Below, in pieces: positions 37,806 through 47,146 of a stretch of DNA of 64,000 nucleotides. The DNA comes from Sinisalibacter lacisalsi (GTDB lineage Bacteria; Pseudomonadota; Alphaproteobacteria; Rhodobacterales; Rhodobacteraceae), in the NCBI RefSeq assembly GCF_014640115.1, contig NZ_BMGI01000002.1:248001-312000 (forward strand). Direction: 5' to 3'. Under the pieces are notes generated by a model. It saw only the letters and a program-made list of their open reading frames with translations. It made no database searches and was not told the DNA's origin. The translations under genes were made by a program, and so were the position numbers. Positions within the stretch are counted from its first letter, which is position 1. Every line of letters begins with the position of its first letter.

Positions 37806-38374
37806 TGCGTGACGAGGCACTTACCGGCGGATTCGCCGATGCCCCGGTCGAGGCGGCGCGGGCCTTCCGCGCAGCGCTGTCGGCGCTGGCGCGCCCCGGC
37901 CGGATCGAAACCATCGGCGGGGCGGCGGCGCCCGCGCCGGTCTCGGAGGCCGCCGCCACCCTTTTGCTGACCCTCTGCGATGGCGAAACCCCGCTGTATC
38001 TCGCCCCGAGCCACGACAGCCCGGCTTTGCGCGAGTGGATCGCCTTCCACATCGGCGCGCCACTCACCGACCGCGCCGGGGCGGCCTTCGCGCTCGGCAC
38101 CTGGGAGGCGCTCGCGCCGCTCGATACCTTCGCCCGCGGCACGTCCGATTACCCCGACCGCTCGACCACGCTGATCGTCGAGGTGCCGCGGCTCGCGCCC
38201 GAGGGCAAACGCCTGACCGGCCCCGGGATCGAGACCGAGGCGCGGCTGAACCTCCCCGAAGTGGCGGCGTTCCGCGCCAACCGCGCGGGCTTCCCGCTCG
38301 GGTGGGATTTCTTTTTCACCGCCGGCACGGCGCTCGCCGCCCTGCCGCGCAGCACCGTGGTGGAGGACGCCTGA
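37805..38374 (+). CDS. phnH: C-P lyase core subunit PhnH
   Basis: 189 residues. Family features AFRAALSALARPGR near the N terminus and GPGIETEARLNL, FPLGWDFFF near the C terminus. Dimeric scaffold subunit of the C-P lyase core. TGATG junctions with both phnG and phnI indicate translational coupling in an equimolar complex. Confidence 0.93.
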   Translation: MRDEALTGGFADAPVEAARAFRAALSALARPGRIETIGGAAAPAPVSEAAATLLLTLCDGETPLYLAPSHDSPALREWIAFHIGAPLTDRAGAAFALGTWEALAPLDTFARGTSDYPDRSTTLIVEVPRLAPEGKRLTGPGIETEARLNLPEVAAFRANRAGFPLGWDFFFTAGTALAALPRSTVVEDA

Positions 38375-39462
38375 TGTATGTTGCCGTCAAGGGGGGCGAA
38401 CGCGCCATCGACAATGCCCATGCCTGGCTCGCCGAGGAACGCCGCGGCGATCGGGGCGTCGCCGAGCTTTCGGTGCCGCAGATCCGCGAGCAACTGGCGC
38501 TGGCGGTGAACCGGGTGATGGCGGAGGGCTCGCTCTACGATCCCGACCTGGCCGCGCTGGCGATCAAGCAGGCGCGCGGCGACATGATCGAGGCGATCTT
38601 CCTGATCCGCGCCTATCGCACCACGCTGCCGCGCTTCGGCACCTCGCGCCCGGTGAACACCGGCGCGATGGTCTGCGACCGGCGGATCAGCGCCACCTTC
38701 AAGGACGTGCCCGGCGGGCAGGTGCTGGGGCCGACCTTCGACTACACCCACCGGCTGATCGACTTCGCGCTCGCCGCCGAGGGCGAGCCGCCGCGCGCCG
38801 CCGAGGCGCAGGCGCAGGCCGGCGAGATGCCGCGCGTCACCGATTACCTGAACCTCGACGGGCTGATCCAGCCCGAGCCGGAAGATGACGAAACCCCGCC
38901 CGACATGACCCGCGCGCCGATGGAATACCCCGCCGGCCGCGCCCTGCGGCTGCAGGCGCTCACCCGCGGCGACGAGGGCTTCGTGCTGGGCATGGCCTAT
39001 TCCACCCAGCGCGGTTACGCCAAGAACCATCCCTTCGTCGGCGAGCTGCGCATCGGCACGGTGGCGGTGGAGGTGGATATCCCCGAGCTTGGCTTCGCGG
39101 TGGAGATCGGCGAGGTGGTGCTCACCGAGTGCGAAACCGTCAACCAGTTCACCGGCTCGAAGACCGAACCGGCGCAATTCACCCGTGGCTATGGCCTCGT
39201 CTTCGGCCAGTCGGAGCGCAAGGCGATCTCGATGGCGCTGGTCGACCGGGCGCTGAGGTGGCAGGAGCTGGGCGAGGACAACCTCGGCGCCCCGGCGCAG
39301 GACGAGGAATTCGTGCTCTCCCACGCCGACAACATCCAGGCGACCGGGTTTCTGGAGCATATCAAGCTGCCGCATTACGTCGATTTCCAGTCGGAGCTGG
39401 AACTGGTGCGCCGGCTGCGGGCCGAGGCCCGGGCGTCGCAGGAACGGGAGGCGGCGGAATGA
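38374..39462 (+). CDS. phnI: C-P lyase core subunit PhnI (nucleosidase/ribosyl transfer)
   Basis: 362 residues, full PhnI length. MYVAVKGGERAIDNAHAWL and LRRFGTSRPV-like regions, then GFVLGMAYSTQRGYAKNHPFVGELR and YVDFQSELELVRRLR. PhnI with G, H and L displaces adenine of ATP by phosphonate. A 4-base overlap leads into an unusual HAD gene rather than phnJ. Confidence 0.93.
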   Translation: MYVAVKGGERAIDNAHAWLAEERRGDRGVAELSVPQIREQLALAVNRVMAEGSLYDPDLAALAIKQARGDMIEAIFLIRAYRTTLPRFGTSRPVNTGAMVCDRRISATFKDVPGGQVLGPTFDYTHRLIDFALAAEGEPPRAAEAQAQAGEMPRVTDYLNLDGLIQPEPEDDETPPDMTRAPMEYPAGRALRLQALTRGDEGFVLGMAYSTQRGYAKNHPFVGELRIGTVAVEVDIPELGFAVEIGEVVLTECETVNQFTGSKTEPAQFTRGYGLVFGQSERKAISMALVDRALRWQELGEDNLGAPAQDEEFVLSHADNIQATGFLEHIKLPHYVDFQSELELVRRLRAEARASQEREAAE

Positions 39463-40061
39463 AACCTTCGGTGGTGGTGTTCGACATCGGCGGCGTACTC
39501 GTCGACTGGGACCCGGCGCGGGCGTTCGAGCCGCTTCTGGGCGGCCGCGCCGAGGCCGAGGCGCTGCTCGCGCGGATCGGCTTTCATGACCTCAACGCCA
39601 AGGCCGACGCGGGCGCGCGTTTCACCGATCTCACCGCCGGGCTAGACGATGAAGGCGACCGGCGCGCCCTCGCGGCCTACGTCGGGCATTTCGCCCGCAG
39701 CGTCGAGACGGCGATCGAGGGCACCTGGGCACTGCTCGAAGACCTGCGCGGGCGCGGCGTGCCGCTGCACGCGGTCACCAACTGGTCGGCCGAGACCTGG
39801 CCGGAAGGTCTGAAAATGCACCCGCGCCTGGGCACGGCCTTCGGGGTGACGGTGGTTTCGGGCCAGGAGGGCATCGCGAAGCCCGATCCGGGCATCTTCG
39901 CGCTGCTCTGCAGCCGTGCCGGGGTGCAGCCCGGCACCTGCCTGTTCATCGACGATTCGCCCCGCAACGTCGCCGCCGCGCGCGCCTTCGGCATGGACGC
40001 GGTGCAGTTCACCGATCCGCCCGCGCTGGCGGCGGACCTGACCGAAAGGGGCCTGCTGTGA
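39459..40061 (+). CDS. HAD-family phosphatase inserted between phnI and phnJ
   Basis: 200 residues. HAD motif I VVFDIGGVLVDWD (nucleophile D9), motif II HAVTNWS, motif III/IV KPDPGIFALL and FIDDSPRN. Similar to glucose-1-phosphatase/haloacid dehalogenase-like enzymes. Overlaps phnI and phnJ by 4 bases each, so it is fully embedded in the C-P lyase transcript. It may dephosphorylate a ribose phosphate or another intermediate. Not part of the E. coli operon. Confidence 0.85.
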   Translation: MKPSVVVFDIGGVLVDWDPARAFEPLLGGRAEAEALLARIGFHDLNAKADAGARFTDLTAGLDDEGDRRALAAYVGHFARSVETAIEGTWALLEDLRGRGVPLHAVTNWSAETWPEGLKMHPRLGTAFGVTVVSGQEGIAKPDPGIFALLCSRAGVQPGTCLFIDDSPRNVAAARAFGMDAVQFTDPPALAADLTERGLL

Positions 40062-40918
40062 GCGCCTACAACTTCGCCTACCTCGACGAGCAGACCAAGC
40101 GGATGATCCGCCGCGCGCTGCTCAAGGGCATCGCCATTCCCGGCTACCAGGTGCCTTTCGCCAGCCGCGAAATGCCGATGCCCTATGGCTGGGGCACCGG
40201 CGGCGTGCAGGTCACCGCCGCCTGCCTGACGCCGGAGGACCGCCTCAAGGTGATCGACCAGGGCGCCGACGACACCACCAACGCGGTGTCGATCCGCAAG
40301 TTCTTCGAGACCACGGCGGGGGTGGAAACCACCGAGCGCACCCGCGCCGCGACGGTGATCCAGACCCGCCACCGGATCCCCGAAGAGCCGCTGGGGGAGG
40401 ACCAGATCCTCGTCTACCAGGTGCCGATCCCGGAGCCCTTGCGCTTTCTGGAGCCGCGCGAGACCGAGACGCGGCGGATGCACGCGCTGGAGGAATACGG
40501 GCTGATGCACGTCAAGCTCTACGAAGACATCGCCCGCCACGGCGCGATCGCCACCTCCTATGCCTACCCGGTGAAGGTGGAAGGGCGTTACGTGATGGAC
40601 CCTTCGCCGATCCCGAAATTCGACAACCCCAAGCTCGAAAGCGCCGCGATCCAATTGTTCGGCGCGGGCCGCGAGCAGCGGATCTACGCGATCCCGCCGC
40701 ATACCAGGGTGGTCAGCCTCGATTTCGAGGATCACCCCTTCGTGGCCTCTAAGGCCGATCACGCCTGCGACCTGTGCGGCGCGGACCACAGCTATCTCGA
40801 CGAGGTGATCGTCGATGATGCGGGCGGGCGGATGTTCGTCTGTTCCGACACCGATTTCTGCGCCACGCGGCAGGCCGAGGGCCACCGCGGGCGCCTCAGC
40901 CCGGAGGCCGCGGAATGA
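40058..40918 (+). CDS. phnJ: C-P lyase catalytic subunit PhnJ (radical SAM)
   Basis: 286 residues. The four Cys are C237, C240, C262 and C268 (CX2CX21CX5C), the same spacing as E. coli PhnJ: three for the [4Fe-4S] cluster and C268 as the catalytic thiyl residue. Cleaves the C-P bond of ribose 1-phosphonate 5-phosphate to give alkane and cyclic ribose phosphate. Followed by a double palindrome before phnK. Confidence 0.96.
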   Translation: MSAYNFAYLDEQTKRMIRRALLKGIAIPGYQVPFASREMPMPYGWGTGGVQVTAACLTPEDRLKVIDQGADDTTNAVSIRKFFETTAGVETTERTRAATVIQTRHRIPEEPLGEDQILVYQVPIPEPLRFLEPRETETRRMHALEEYGLMHVKLYEDIARHGAIATSYAYPVKVEGRYVMDPSPIPKFDNPKLESAAIQLFGAGREQRIYAIPPHTRVVSLDFEDHPFVASKADHACDLCGADHSYLDEVIVDDAGGRMFVCSDTDFCATRQAEGHRGRLSPEAAE

Positions 40919-40927
40919 CCCAGCCAG

Positions 40928-40970
40928 ATTTCTTCGAAGAAATTTGCCAAGGATTTTCGAAAATCCCTGG
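40928..40970. repeat. Double palindrome (REP-like) between phnJ and phnK
   Basis: Two adjacent palindromes: ATTTCTTCGAAGAAAT (40928-40943, perfect) and a 24-base one at 40947-40970 with perfect core GGATTTTCGAAAATCC (40951-40966) and one mismatch pair outside. Much richer in AT than the flanks. Likely an intercistronic repeat that folds in RNA. No other copy seen in this window. Confidence 0.75.
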
Positions 40971-40988
40971 CCGCCCGGAGGCCTCGGC

Positions 40989-41759
40989 ATGACCCCGCTG
41001 CTTTCGGTGCGCGATATCGCGAAATTCTACGGCCCCCGGGTGGGCTGCGAGGGCGTGGGCTTCGATCTCTACCCCGGCGAGGTGATGGGCATCGTCGGCG
41101 AATCCGGCTCTGGCAAGTCGACGCTGCTGAACGTGCTCGCCGGGCACCTGCCGGCCGATCGCGGCGAGGTTCTGTTCGACACCCGCGCCGAGGGGTTGAA
41201 GGACACCCTGGCGATGTCGGAGTCCGAGCGGCGGATGCTCGCGCGCACCGACTGGGCCTTCGTGCACCAGAACCCGCGCGACGGGCTGCGCATGGGGGTG
41301 AGCGCCGGTGGCAACGTCGGTGAACGGCTGATGGCGGTGGGTGCGCGGCATTACGGCGAGATCCGCGGCACCGCGCTCGACTGGCTCGACCGGGTCGAGA
41401 TCGAGGCCGGGCGGATCGACGACCGCCCGCGCGCCTTTTCCGGCGGGATGCAGCAGCGGCTGCAGATCGCGCGCAACCTGGTGACCGGACCGCGGCTGGT
41501 GTTCATGGACGAGCCCACCGGCGGGCTCGACGTGAGCGTGCAGGCGCGCCTTCTCGACATGCTGCGCGGGCTGGTGCGCGAAATGGGGCTTTCGGTGCTC
41601 ATCGTCACCCACGATCTCGCCGTGGTGCGCCTGCTCGCCGACCGCCTTATGGTGATGAAATCGGGCCGCGTGGTCGAGGCCGGGCTGACCGACCAGGTGC
41701 TCGACGACCCCCAGCATCCCTATACCCAGCTTCTCGTTTCCTCCGTCCTGCAGGTGTGA
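40989..41759 (+). CDS. phnK: C-P lyase ATP-binding subunit PhnK
   Basis: 256 residues, ABC ATPase fold: Walker [10 protein letters not shown], signature [14 protein letters not shown], Walker [13 protein letters not shown]. PhnK docks on the C-P lyase core; it is not a transporter ATPase. GGAGG near 40976 gives a ribosome site after the double palindrome. PhnL follows after two bases. Confidence 0.92.
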   Translation: MTPLLSVRDIAKFYGPRVGCEGVGFDLYPGEVMGIVGESGSGKSTLLNVLAGHLPADRGEVLFDTRAEGLKDTLAMSESERRMLARTDWAFVHQNPRDGLRMGVSAGGNVGERLMAVGARHYGEIRGTALDWLDRVEIEAGRIDDRPRAFSGGMQQRLQIARNLVTGPRLVFMDEPTGGLDVSVQARLLDMLRGLVREMGLSVLIVTHDLAVVRLLADRLMVMKSGRVVEAGLTDQVLDDPQHPYTQLLVSSVLQV

Positions 41760-41761
41760 CC

Positions 41762-42441
<680 letters not shown>

Positions 42442-42445
<4 letters not shown>

Positions 42446-42981
42446 GCCGTATCTTCGCCATCGTCGGCCCCTCGGGCGTGGGCAAGGACAGCCTGATGCG
42501 CGCCGCGGCGGAGCGCTTGCCGGAGCTGCACCTGGTGCGCCGGGTGATCACCCGCGATCCCGACGCCGGCGGCGAGGATTTCCACGCGGTCAGCCGCAAC
42601 GCCTTCCAACGCCTGCGCGCGGACGGGGCCTTCGCGCTCGACTGGGAAGCGCACGGGCTGCACTACGGCATCCCCGCCGAAGTGGAACTGCGGCTGACGC
42701 GCGGCGAGACGGTGCTGTTCAACGGCTCGCGCGCCATGCTGGGGCAGGCGGCGGCGGTGTTTCCGGCGCTGCGGGTGGTCCACGTCACCGCCCGGCCGGA
42801 GGTTCTGGCGGCACGGCTCGCCGGCCGGGGGCGCGAAACCCCGGGCGAGATCGCGGCCCGGCTCGAGCGGGCGCGGCTGGCCTTGCCCGCCGGGCTCGAC
42901 GTGGCGGAGATCGACAATTCCGGCGCGCTGGAGACGGCGGCGGAGGCGCTTGTGGCGCTGCTTCAGCCGGCCAGCGCGTAG
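42442..42981 (+). CDS. phnN: Ribose 1,5-bisphosphate phosphokinase
   Basis: 179 residues. Guanylate-kinase-like P-loop GPSGVGKDS at residues 8-16; [19 protein letters not shown] follows. Converts ribose 1,5-bisphosphate to PRPP, the last step of C-P lyase salvage. Its 3' end overlaps by 19 bases the 3' end of the convergent 2H phosphoesterase-like gene. Confidence 0.93.
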
Positions 42982-43649
42982 CGGTTCAGAAGATGGAACA
43001 TCCCGCCCTCATCCTCGCCGAACAGGCACAGATCGGCCACCCGGAACGGCCGTGGCAGGATTGGCGCGAGCACCGGCGCGAGCGCGCGCGCGGTCTGGTC
43101 GAGGTCGGCCGCGGCGAGTCGTCCGCTGAGGGTGAGATGAAAGCGGAAATCCTCCATCACGTAAGGATAGCCCCATGCGGCGAGGTTGGCCTCCTGCCGC
43201 GGGGTGAGCTGTGCGGCCGCGCGGCGTCGGTCAAGCTCGGCGGCGGTGGGCGGCAGGCGGTGCCGGTCGAGGCCCTTGACGACCTCGGCGGCGAGGGCGG
43301 CCAGCGGCGTGGTGTCGCCCTCGGGCACCAGCGCGAGAAAGCCGCCGAGCGGGCGCAGGGCGAGCCCGTCGAGCGTGACCGGGGCGAGATGCGCGCAGAG
43401 CACGGCGAGATCGCCTTCCAGCGCGCTGCGGTCGGTGGCAAGCCGGAACGGCGGCTTGATGGTTCCGTGAAAGCCGTATTTGCGCGGCGTCGCGGTGATC
43501 TCGGCGGCGGCCATCGGCAGGCCGGGCAGGGTGACCGGCCCGGCGTGACGGCCGCGCGCGGCATCCCACCCCAGCCATTCGGCCGCGAAATCGGCCAGCG
43601 GCCCGGCCTCGGGTGCGTAGTAGACAGCGAAACGAGAATATTTTTCCAT
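42963..43649 (-). CDS. DUF1045 phosphonate-cluster protein, 2H phosphoesterase-like
   Basis: 228 residues. Two HxT motifs about 130 residues apart, FHGTIKPPF and FHLTLSGRL, define the 2H (ligT-like) phosphodiesterase fold. Families of this type are found in many phn operons as a protein of unknown role. 2H enzymes open cyclic phosphates, and PhnP (the usual enzyme for ribose 1,2-cyclic phosphate) is missing here, so it is a plausible replacement. Start at 43649; a three-unit Pho-box-like element begins 24 bases upstream. Confidence 0.8.
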   Translation of the reverse strand: MEKYSRFAVYYAPEAGPLADFAAEWLGWDAARGRHAGPVTLPGLPMAAAEITATPRKYGFHGTIKPPFRLATDRSALEGDLAVLCAHLAPVTLDGLALRPLGGFLALVPEGDTTPLAALAAEVVKGLDRHRLPPTAAELDRRRAAAQLTPRQEANLAAWGYPYVMEDFRFHLTLSGRLAAADLDQTARALAPVLAPILPRPFRVADLCLFGEDEGGMFHLLNRYALAG

Positions 43650-43672
43650 GCGCCCCCGCCTAACCGCGTTTC

Positions 43673-43700
43673 GTCACAATTCGGTGACACCGCAGTGGCA
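43673..43700 (-). promoter_or_regulatory. Three-unit Pho box between DUF1045 and phnM
   Basis: On the minus strand TGCCAC-N5-TGTCAC-N5-TGTGAC, three units at exact 11-base period. This is the canonical PhoB arrangement (TGTCA-like repeats). It serves the minus-strand gene and may also serve the divergent phnM 30 bases away. Confidence 0.6.
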
Positions 43701-43729
43701 GTCAAGCGCGGCGAACAGCGGAGAGAGAG

Positions 43730-44869
43730 ATGAGCGAGATGATCCTGAGCAACGCGCGGATCGTGCTGGACGACGAGGTGATCGCGGGCAGCCTGGTGCT
43801 GCGCGACGGGCGCATCGCGGCGATCGAACCGGGCGGCACGCGCGCCCCCGGCGCGATCGACCTCGACGGCGACATGCTGATCCCCGGCCTCGTCGAGCTG
43901 CACACCGACAACCTCGAACGCCACATCCAGCCGCGCCCCAAGGTCGACTGGCCGCATGCGGCCGCGATCCTCGCCCATGACGGCGAGCTGGCCAGCGTCG
44001 GCATCACCACGGTGTTCGACGCGATGCGCGTGGGCTCGATCCCGCAGGGCAAGGCCGGTTTCGTGAAATACGCGCGCAACCTCGCCAGCGAGCTTTGGGC
44101 GCTGCGCGAGGCCGGCGCGCTGCGGATCAACCATTATCTGCACCTGCGCGCCGAGGTCTGTTCCGAGACGCTGCTGGACGAGCTGGACGAATTCGGCGTC
44201 GAGGACCGGGTGGGGATCGTCAGCCTGATGGACCACACCCCCGGCCAGCGCCAGTTTCGCGATGTCTCCAAGCTCAGGCATTACGTGCAGGGCAAGCTTG
44301 GCCTGAGCGATCCCGAGTTCGACGCGCACGTGGAAGAACTCAAGGCGCTGCGCGAAACCCATGGCGACCGGCACGAGGCCGAGGCGGTGGCGGCCGCGCG
44401 GCGCTACGGCGCGGTGCTGGCAAGCCATGACGACACCACCCGCGAGCAGGTGGCTGTGAGCGCCGCCCACGGCATCCGGCTGGCCGAGTTTCCCACCACC
44501 GACGAGGCGGCGGCGGCCTGCCAGGACCACGGCATCGCGGTGATGATGGGCGCGCCGAACCTGATCCGGGGCGGGTCGCATTCCGGCAACGTCGCCGCGA
44601 AGGATCTGGCCGAGGCGGGGCTGCTCGACATCCTCTCGTCGGATTACGTGCCCTCGGCGCTGATGACCGCCGCCTTCGGTCTCGCCGATCTGTGGGAGGA
44701 TACCCCGCGCGCCATCGCTACCGTCACCGCCAACCCCGCCCGGGCCGCGGGGCTCGACGATCGCGGCCGCATCGCGCCGGGGCTGCACGGCGATCTCGTG
44801 CGCGTGGCCCGCGTGCAGGACACCCCGGTTGTGCGCGGCGTCTGGTGTCACGGCCGGCAGGTCGGCTAG
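43730..44869 (+). CDS. phnM: Alpha-D-ribose 1-methylphosphonate 5-triphosphate diphosphatase
   Basis: 379 residues, canonical PhnM. Metal motif ELHTDNLERH, then LASHDDTTREQV, MGAPNLIRGGSHSGN and SSDYVPSAL. Cleaves pyrophosphate from the triphosphate made by PhnGHIL before PhnJ acts. GGAGAGAGAG ribosome site just upstream. Separate transcript divergent from the DUF1045 gene. More similar to classical PhnM than the copy at 35299. Confidence 0.93.
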   Translation: MSEMILSNARIVLDDEVIAGSLVLRDGRIAAIEPGGTRAPGAIDLDGDMLIPGLVELHTDNLERHIQPRPKVDWPHAAAILAHDGELASVGITTVFDAMRVGSIPQGKAGFVKYARNLASELWALREAGALRINHYLHLRAEVCSETLLDELDEFGVEDRVGIVSLMDHTPGQRQFRDVSKLRHYVQGKLGLSDPEFDAHVEELKALRETHGDRHEAEAVAAARRYGAVLASHDDTTREQVAVSAAHGIRLAEFPTTDEAAAACQDHGIAVMMGAPNLIRGGSHSGNVAAKDLAEAGLLDILSSDYVPSALMTAAFGLADLWEDTPRAIATVTANPARAAGLDDRGRIAPGLHGDLVRVARVQDTPVVRGVWCHGRQVG

Positions 44870-44901
44870 GGCAAGGGGCAGGGGTTCCGCCCCGATTGCC
44901 G

Positions 44902-44926
44902 CGCGCTTTCGGGCGCGAAAGGCGCG
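44902..44926 (+). terminator. Hairpin after phnM
   Basis: CGCGCTTTCG ... CGAAAGGCGCG pairs over 10 bases with one bulged G and loop GGCG. Follows phnM by 33 bases. No strong T run. The rest of the 169-base gap to 45039 shows only a TATAAG (44971) that could be a -10 box. Confidence 0.4.
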
Positions 44927-45038
44927 TGCCTGCGCCCCGGTGGCTGGACAGGAGGGGCGCGATCGTGCCCTATAAGCCCGATCGAACGCCAAACCCGCGA
45001 CGAAGCCGGGGCCGGCGCAGCCAACAGGAGGACAAGGG

Positions 45039-46172
45039 ATGAAGATGAAATCGCTGATCGCGGCCGCCGCGCTCGCGGCGCTGGCCGGCACGGCGCAAGC
45101 CGAGGTCAAGGTGGGGATGATCACCACGCTTTCGGGCGGTGGCGCCGGGCTCGGGCTTGACGTGCGCGACGGTTTCCTGCTCGCGCTCAAGCAATCGGGC
45201 CGCGACGATATCGAGATGATCATCGAGGACGACCAGCAAAAGCCCGACGTGGCGGTGCAGATCGCCGACCGGATGATCCAGGCCGAGGATGTCGACGTGC
45301 TCACCGGCATCATCTGGTCGAACCTCGCGATGGCGGTGGTGCCGGGCGCGGTGGCGCAGGGCAAGTTCTACCTCTCGCCCAACGCCGGCCCCTCGGCGCT
45401 GGCGGGCAAGGGCTGCCACCCGAATTATTTCAACGTCGCCTGGCAGAACGACAACCTGCACGAAGCGGCGGGGGCTTACGCGAATTCAGCCGGTTACACG
45501 AATTCCTTCATCCTCGCGCCGAACTACCCGGCGGGGCAGGACGCGCTCACCGGCTACAAGCGGTTCTACGAGGGCGAACTTTCGGGCGAGCTCTACACCA
45601 AGCTCGGCCAGACCGACTACGCCGCCGAGATCGCCCAGATCCGCGCCTCGGGCGCCGACAGCGTGTTCTTCTTCCTGCCCGGCGGGATGGGGATTTCGTT
45701 CCTGAAGCAATATGCCGACTCGGGCGTCGATATCCCGCTGATCGGACCGGCCTTCAGCTTCGACCAGGGCATCCTGCAGGCGGTCGGCGATGCCGCCCTC
45801 GGCGTGGTCAACACCAGCCAGTGGGCGAAGGATCTCGACAACCCGACCAACGCCGCTTTCGTCGAGAGCTTCGCGGCCGAATACGGCCGTCTGCCCTCGC
45901 TCTATGCCTCCCAGGGCTTCGACACCGCCAACCTGATGATCAGCGCGCTGGAAAAGGCCGACGTGTCGGACGTGGAAGGCTTCCGCGCCGCGCTCAAGGC
46001 GGCCGATTTCGCCTCCACGCGGGGTGATTTCGCCTTCGGGCCGAACAACCACCCGATCCAGAACATCTACGTGCGCGAGGTGATCAAGGAGGGTGACATC
46101 TACACCAACCGGACGATCGGCGTCGCCATCGAAAACCACGCCGACGCCTACGCGGCCGAGTGCGGGATGTGA
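45039..46172 (+). CDS. Branched-chain-type ABC transporter substrate-binding protein
   Basis: 377 residues: signal peptide (about 1-22, TAQA), then Leu/Ile/Val-BP fold (VGMITTLSGGGAGLGLDVRDGFLLAL, FILAPNYPAGQDALTGYKRFY, FLPGGMGISFLKQYADSG). Ligand unknown; relatives bind branched-chain or aromatic acids and amides. First gene of a five-gene HAAT transporter operon. A 10-bp hairpin follows its stop. Confidence 0.85.
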   Translation: MKMKSLIAAAALAALAGTAQAEVKVGMITTLSGGGAGLGLDVRDGFLLALKQSGRDDIEMIIEDDQQKPDVAVQIADRMIQAEDVDVLTGIIWSNLAMAVVPGAVAQGKFYLSPNAGPSALAGKGCHPNYFNVAWQNDNLHEAAGAYANSAGYTNSFILAPNYPAGQDALTGYKRFYEGELSGELYTKLGQTDYAAEIAQIRASGADSVFFFLPGGMGISFLKQYADSGVDIPLIGPAFSFDQGILQAVGDAALGVVNTSQWAKDLDNPTNAAFVESFAAEYGRLPSLYASQGFDTANLMISALEKADVSDVEGFRAALKAADFASTRGDFAFGPNNHPIQNIYVREVIKEGDIYTNRTIGVAIENHADAYAAECGM

Positions 46173-46177
46173 ACCCA

Positions 46178-46210
46178 TCGGGCGGGCGCCCCTCCGGGTG
46201 GCCCGCCCGA
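46178..46210 (+). repeat. Intercistronic hairpin after binding-protein gene
   Basis: Perfect 10-bp stem TCGGGCGGGC / GCCCGCCCGA with 13-base loop, 6 bases after the stop. Same placement as the hairpin after phnD; likely stabilises the upstream message. Confidence 0.6.
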
Positions 46211-46227
46211 CCTGAGGCAGGGGCGGC

Positions 46228-47145
46228 ATGACCTTCGTTCTCCTCGTCGAACAGGTGCTGAACGGGCTCCAGTTCGGCGTGATGCTCTTTCTGATGGCCG
46301 CGGGCCTCACGCTGATCTTCGGCGTGATGGGGCTGATCAACCTCGCCCACGGCTCGCTCTACATGGTCGGCGCCTTCGCCGCGGCGACGGTCGCGGGGGC
46401 GACGGGTTCTTTCCTGCTGGCGCTGGCGGCAAGCCTCGGGGCGGCGGCACTGGCCGGCGCGCTGGTGGAACTGACGGTGATCCGCCGCCTCTACGGGCGC
46501 GACCACCTCGACCAGGTGCTCGCCACCTTCGCGCTGATCCTGATCTTCTCCGAGGGCACGCGCTGGCTATTCGGCTCCTTCCCGCTGTATCTCGACATTC
46601 CGCCGGCGCTGTCGGGGCCGGTGGCGCTGCCCTTCGGCATCGACTACCCGCGCTACCGGCTGGCACTGATCGGCATCGGCCTCGCGGTGGCGGCGGCGCT
46701 GTTCCTGCTGATCTCGCGCACCCGGCTCGGCATCCAGATCCGCGCCGGCGAGGAAGACCGCGAGATGATCGCGGCGCTCGGGGTGGATATCTCGAAGCTC
46801 TACACGCTGGTGTTCGCCCTCGGGGCGGCGCTCGCGGGCCTTGCCGGCGCGCTGATCGGCGCGATCCAGTCGGTGCAGGTGGGCATGGGCGAGCCAGTGT
46901 TGATCCTCGCCTTCGTGGTGATCGTGATCGGCGGTATCGGCTCGATCCGCGGCGCGCTGGTCGGGGCGATCCTCGTCGGGCTGACCGACACGCTGGGGCG
47001 GGCGCTGCTGCCGGTGCTGTTCGGGCTGGTGATGGAGCCCGCCGCGGCGATGTCGGCGGGGGCGTCTCTCGCCTCGATGGCGATCTACATCCTGATGGCC
47101 GCCGTGCTGATCCTGCGCCCGCGCGGGCTGTTCGGGAGGGCCTGA
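46228..47145 (+). CDS. Branched-chain-type ABC permease (LivH-like)
   Basis: 305 residues, about eight helices. LivH family sequence NGLQFGVMLFLMAAGLTLIFGVMGLINLAHGSLYMVGAFAA at the start and GEEDREMIAALGVDISKLYTLVF in the coupling loop. One of the two membrane subunits. One base before the LivM-like gene. Confidence 0.9.
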   Translation: MTFVLLVEQVLNGLQFGVMLFLMAAGLTLIFGVMGLINLAHGSLYMVGAFAAATVAGATGSFLLALAASLGAAALAGALVELTVIRRLYGRDHLDQVLATFALILIFSEGTRWLFGSFPLYLDIPPALSGPVALPFGIDYPRYRLALIGIGLAVAAALFLLISRTRLGIQIRAGEEDREMIAALGVDISKLYTLVFALGAALAGLAGALIGAIQSVQVGMGEPVLILAFVVIVIGGIGSIRGALVGAILVGLTDTLGRALLPVLFGLVMEPAAAMSAGASLASMAIYILMAAVLILRPRGLFGRA

Positions 47146-47146
47146 G

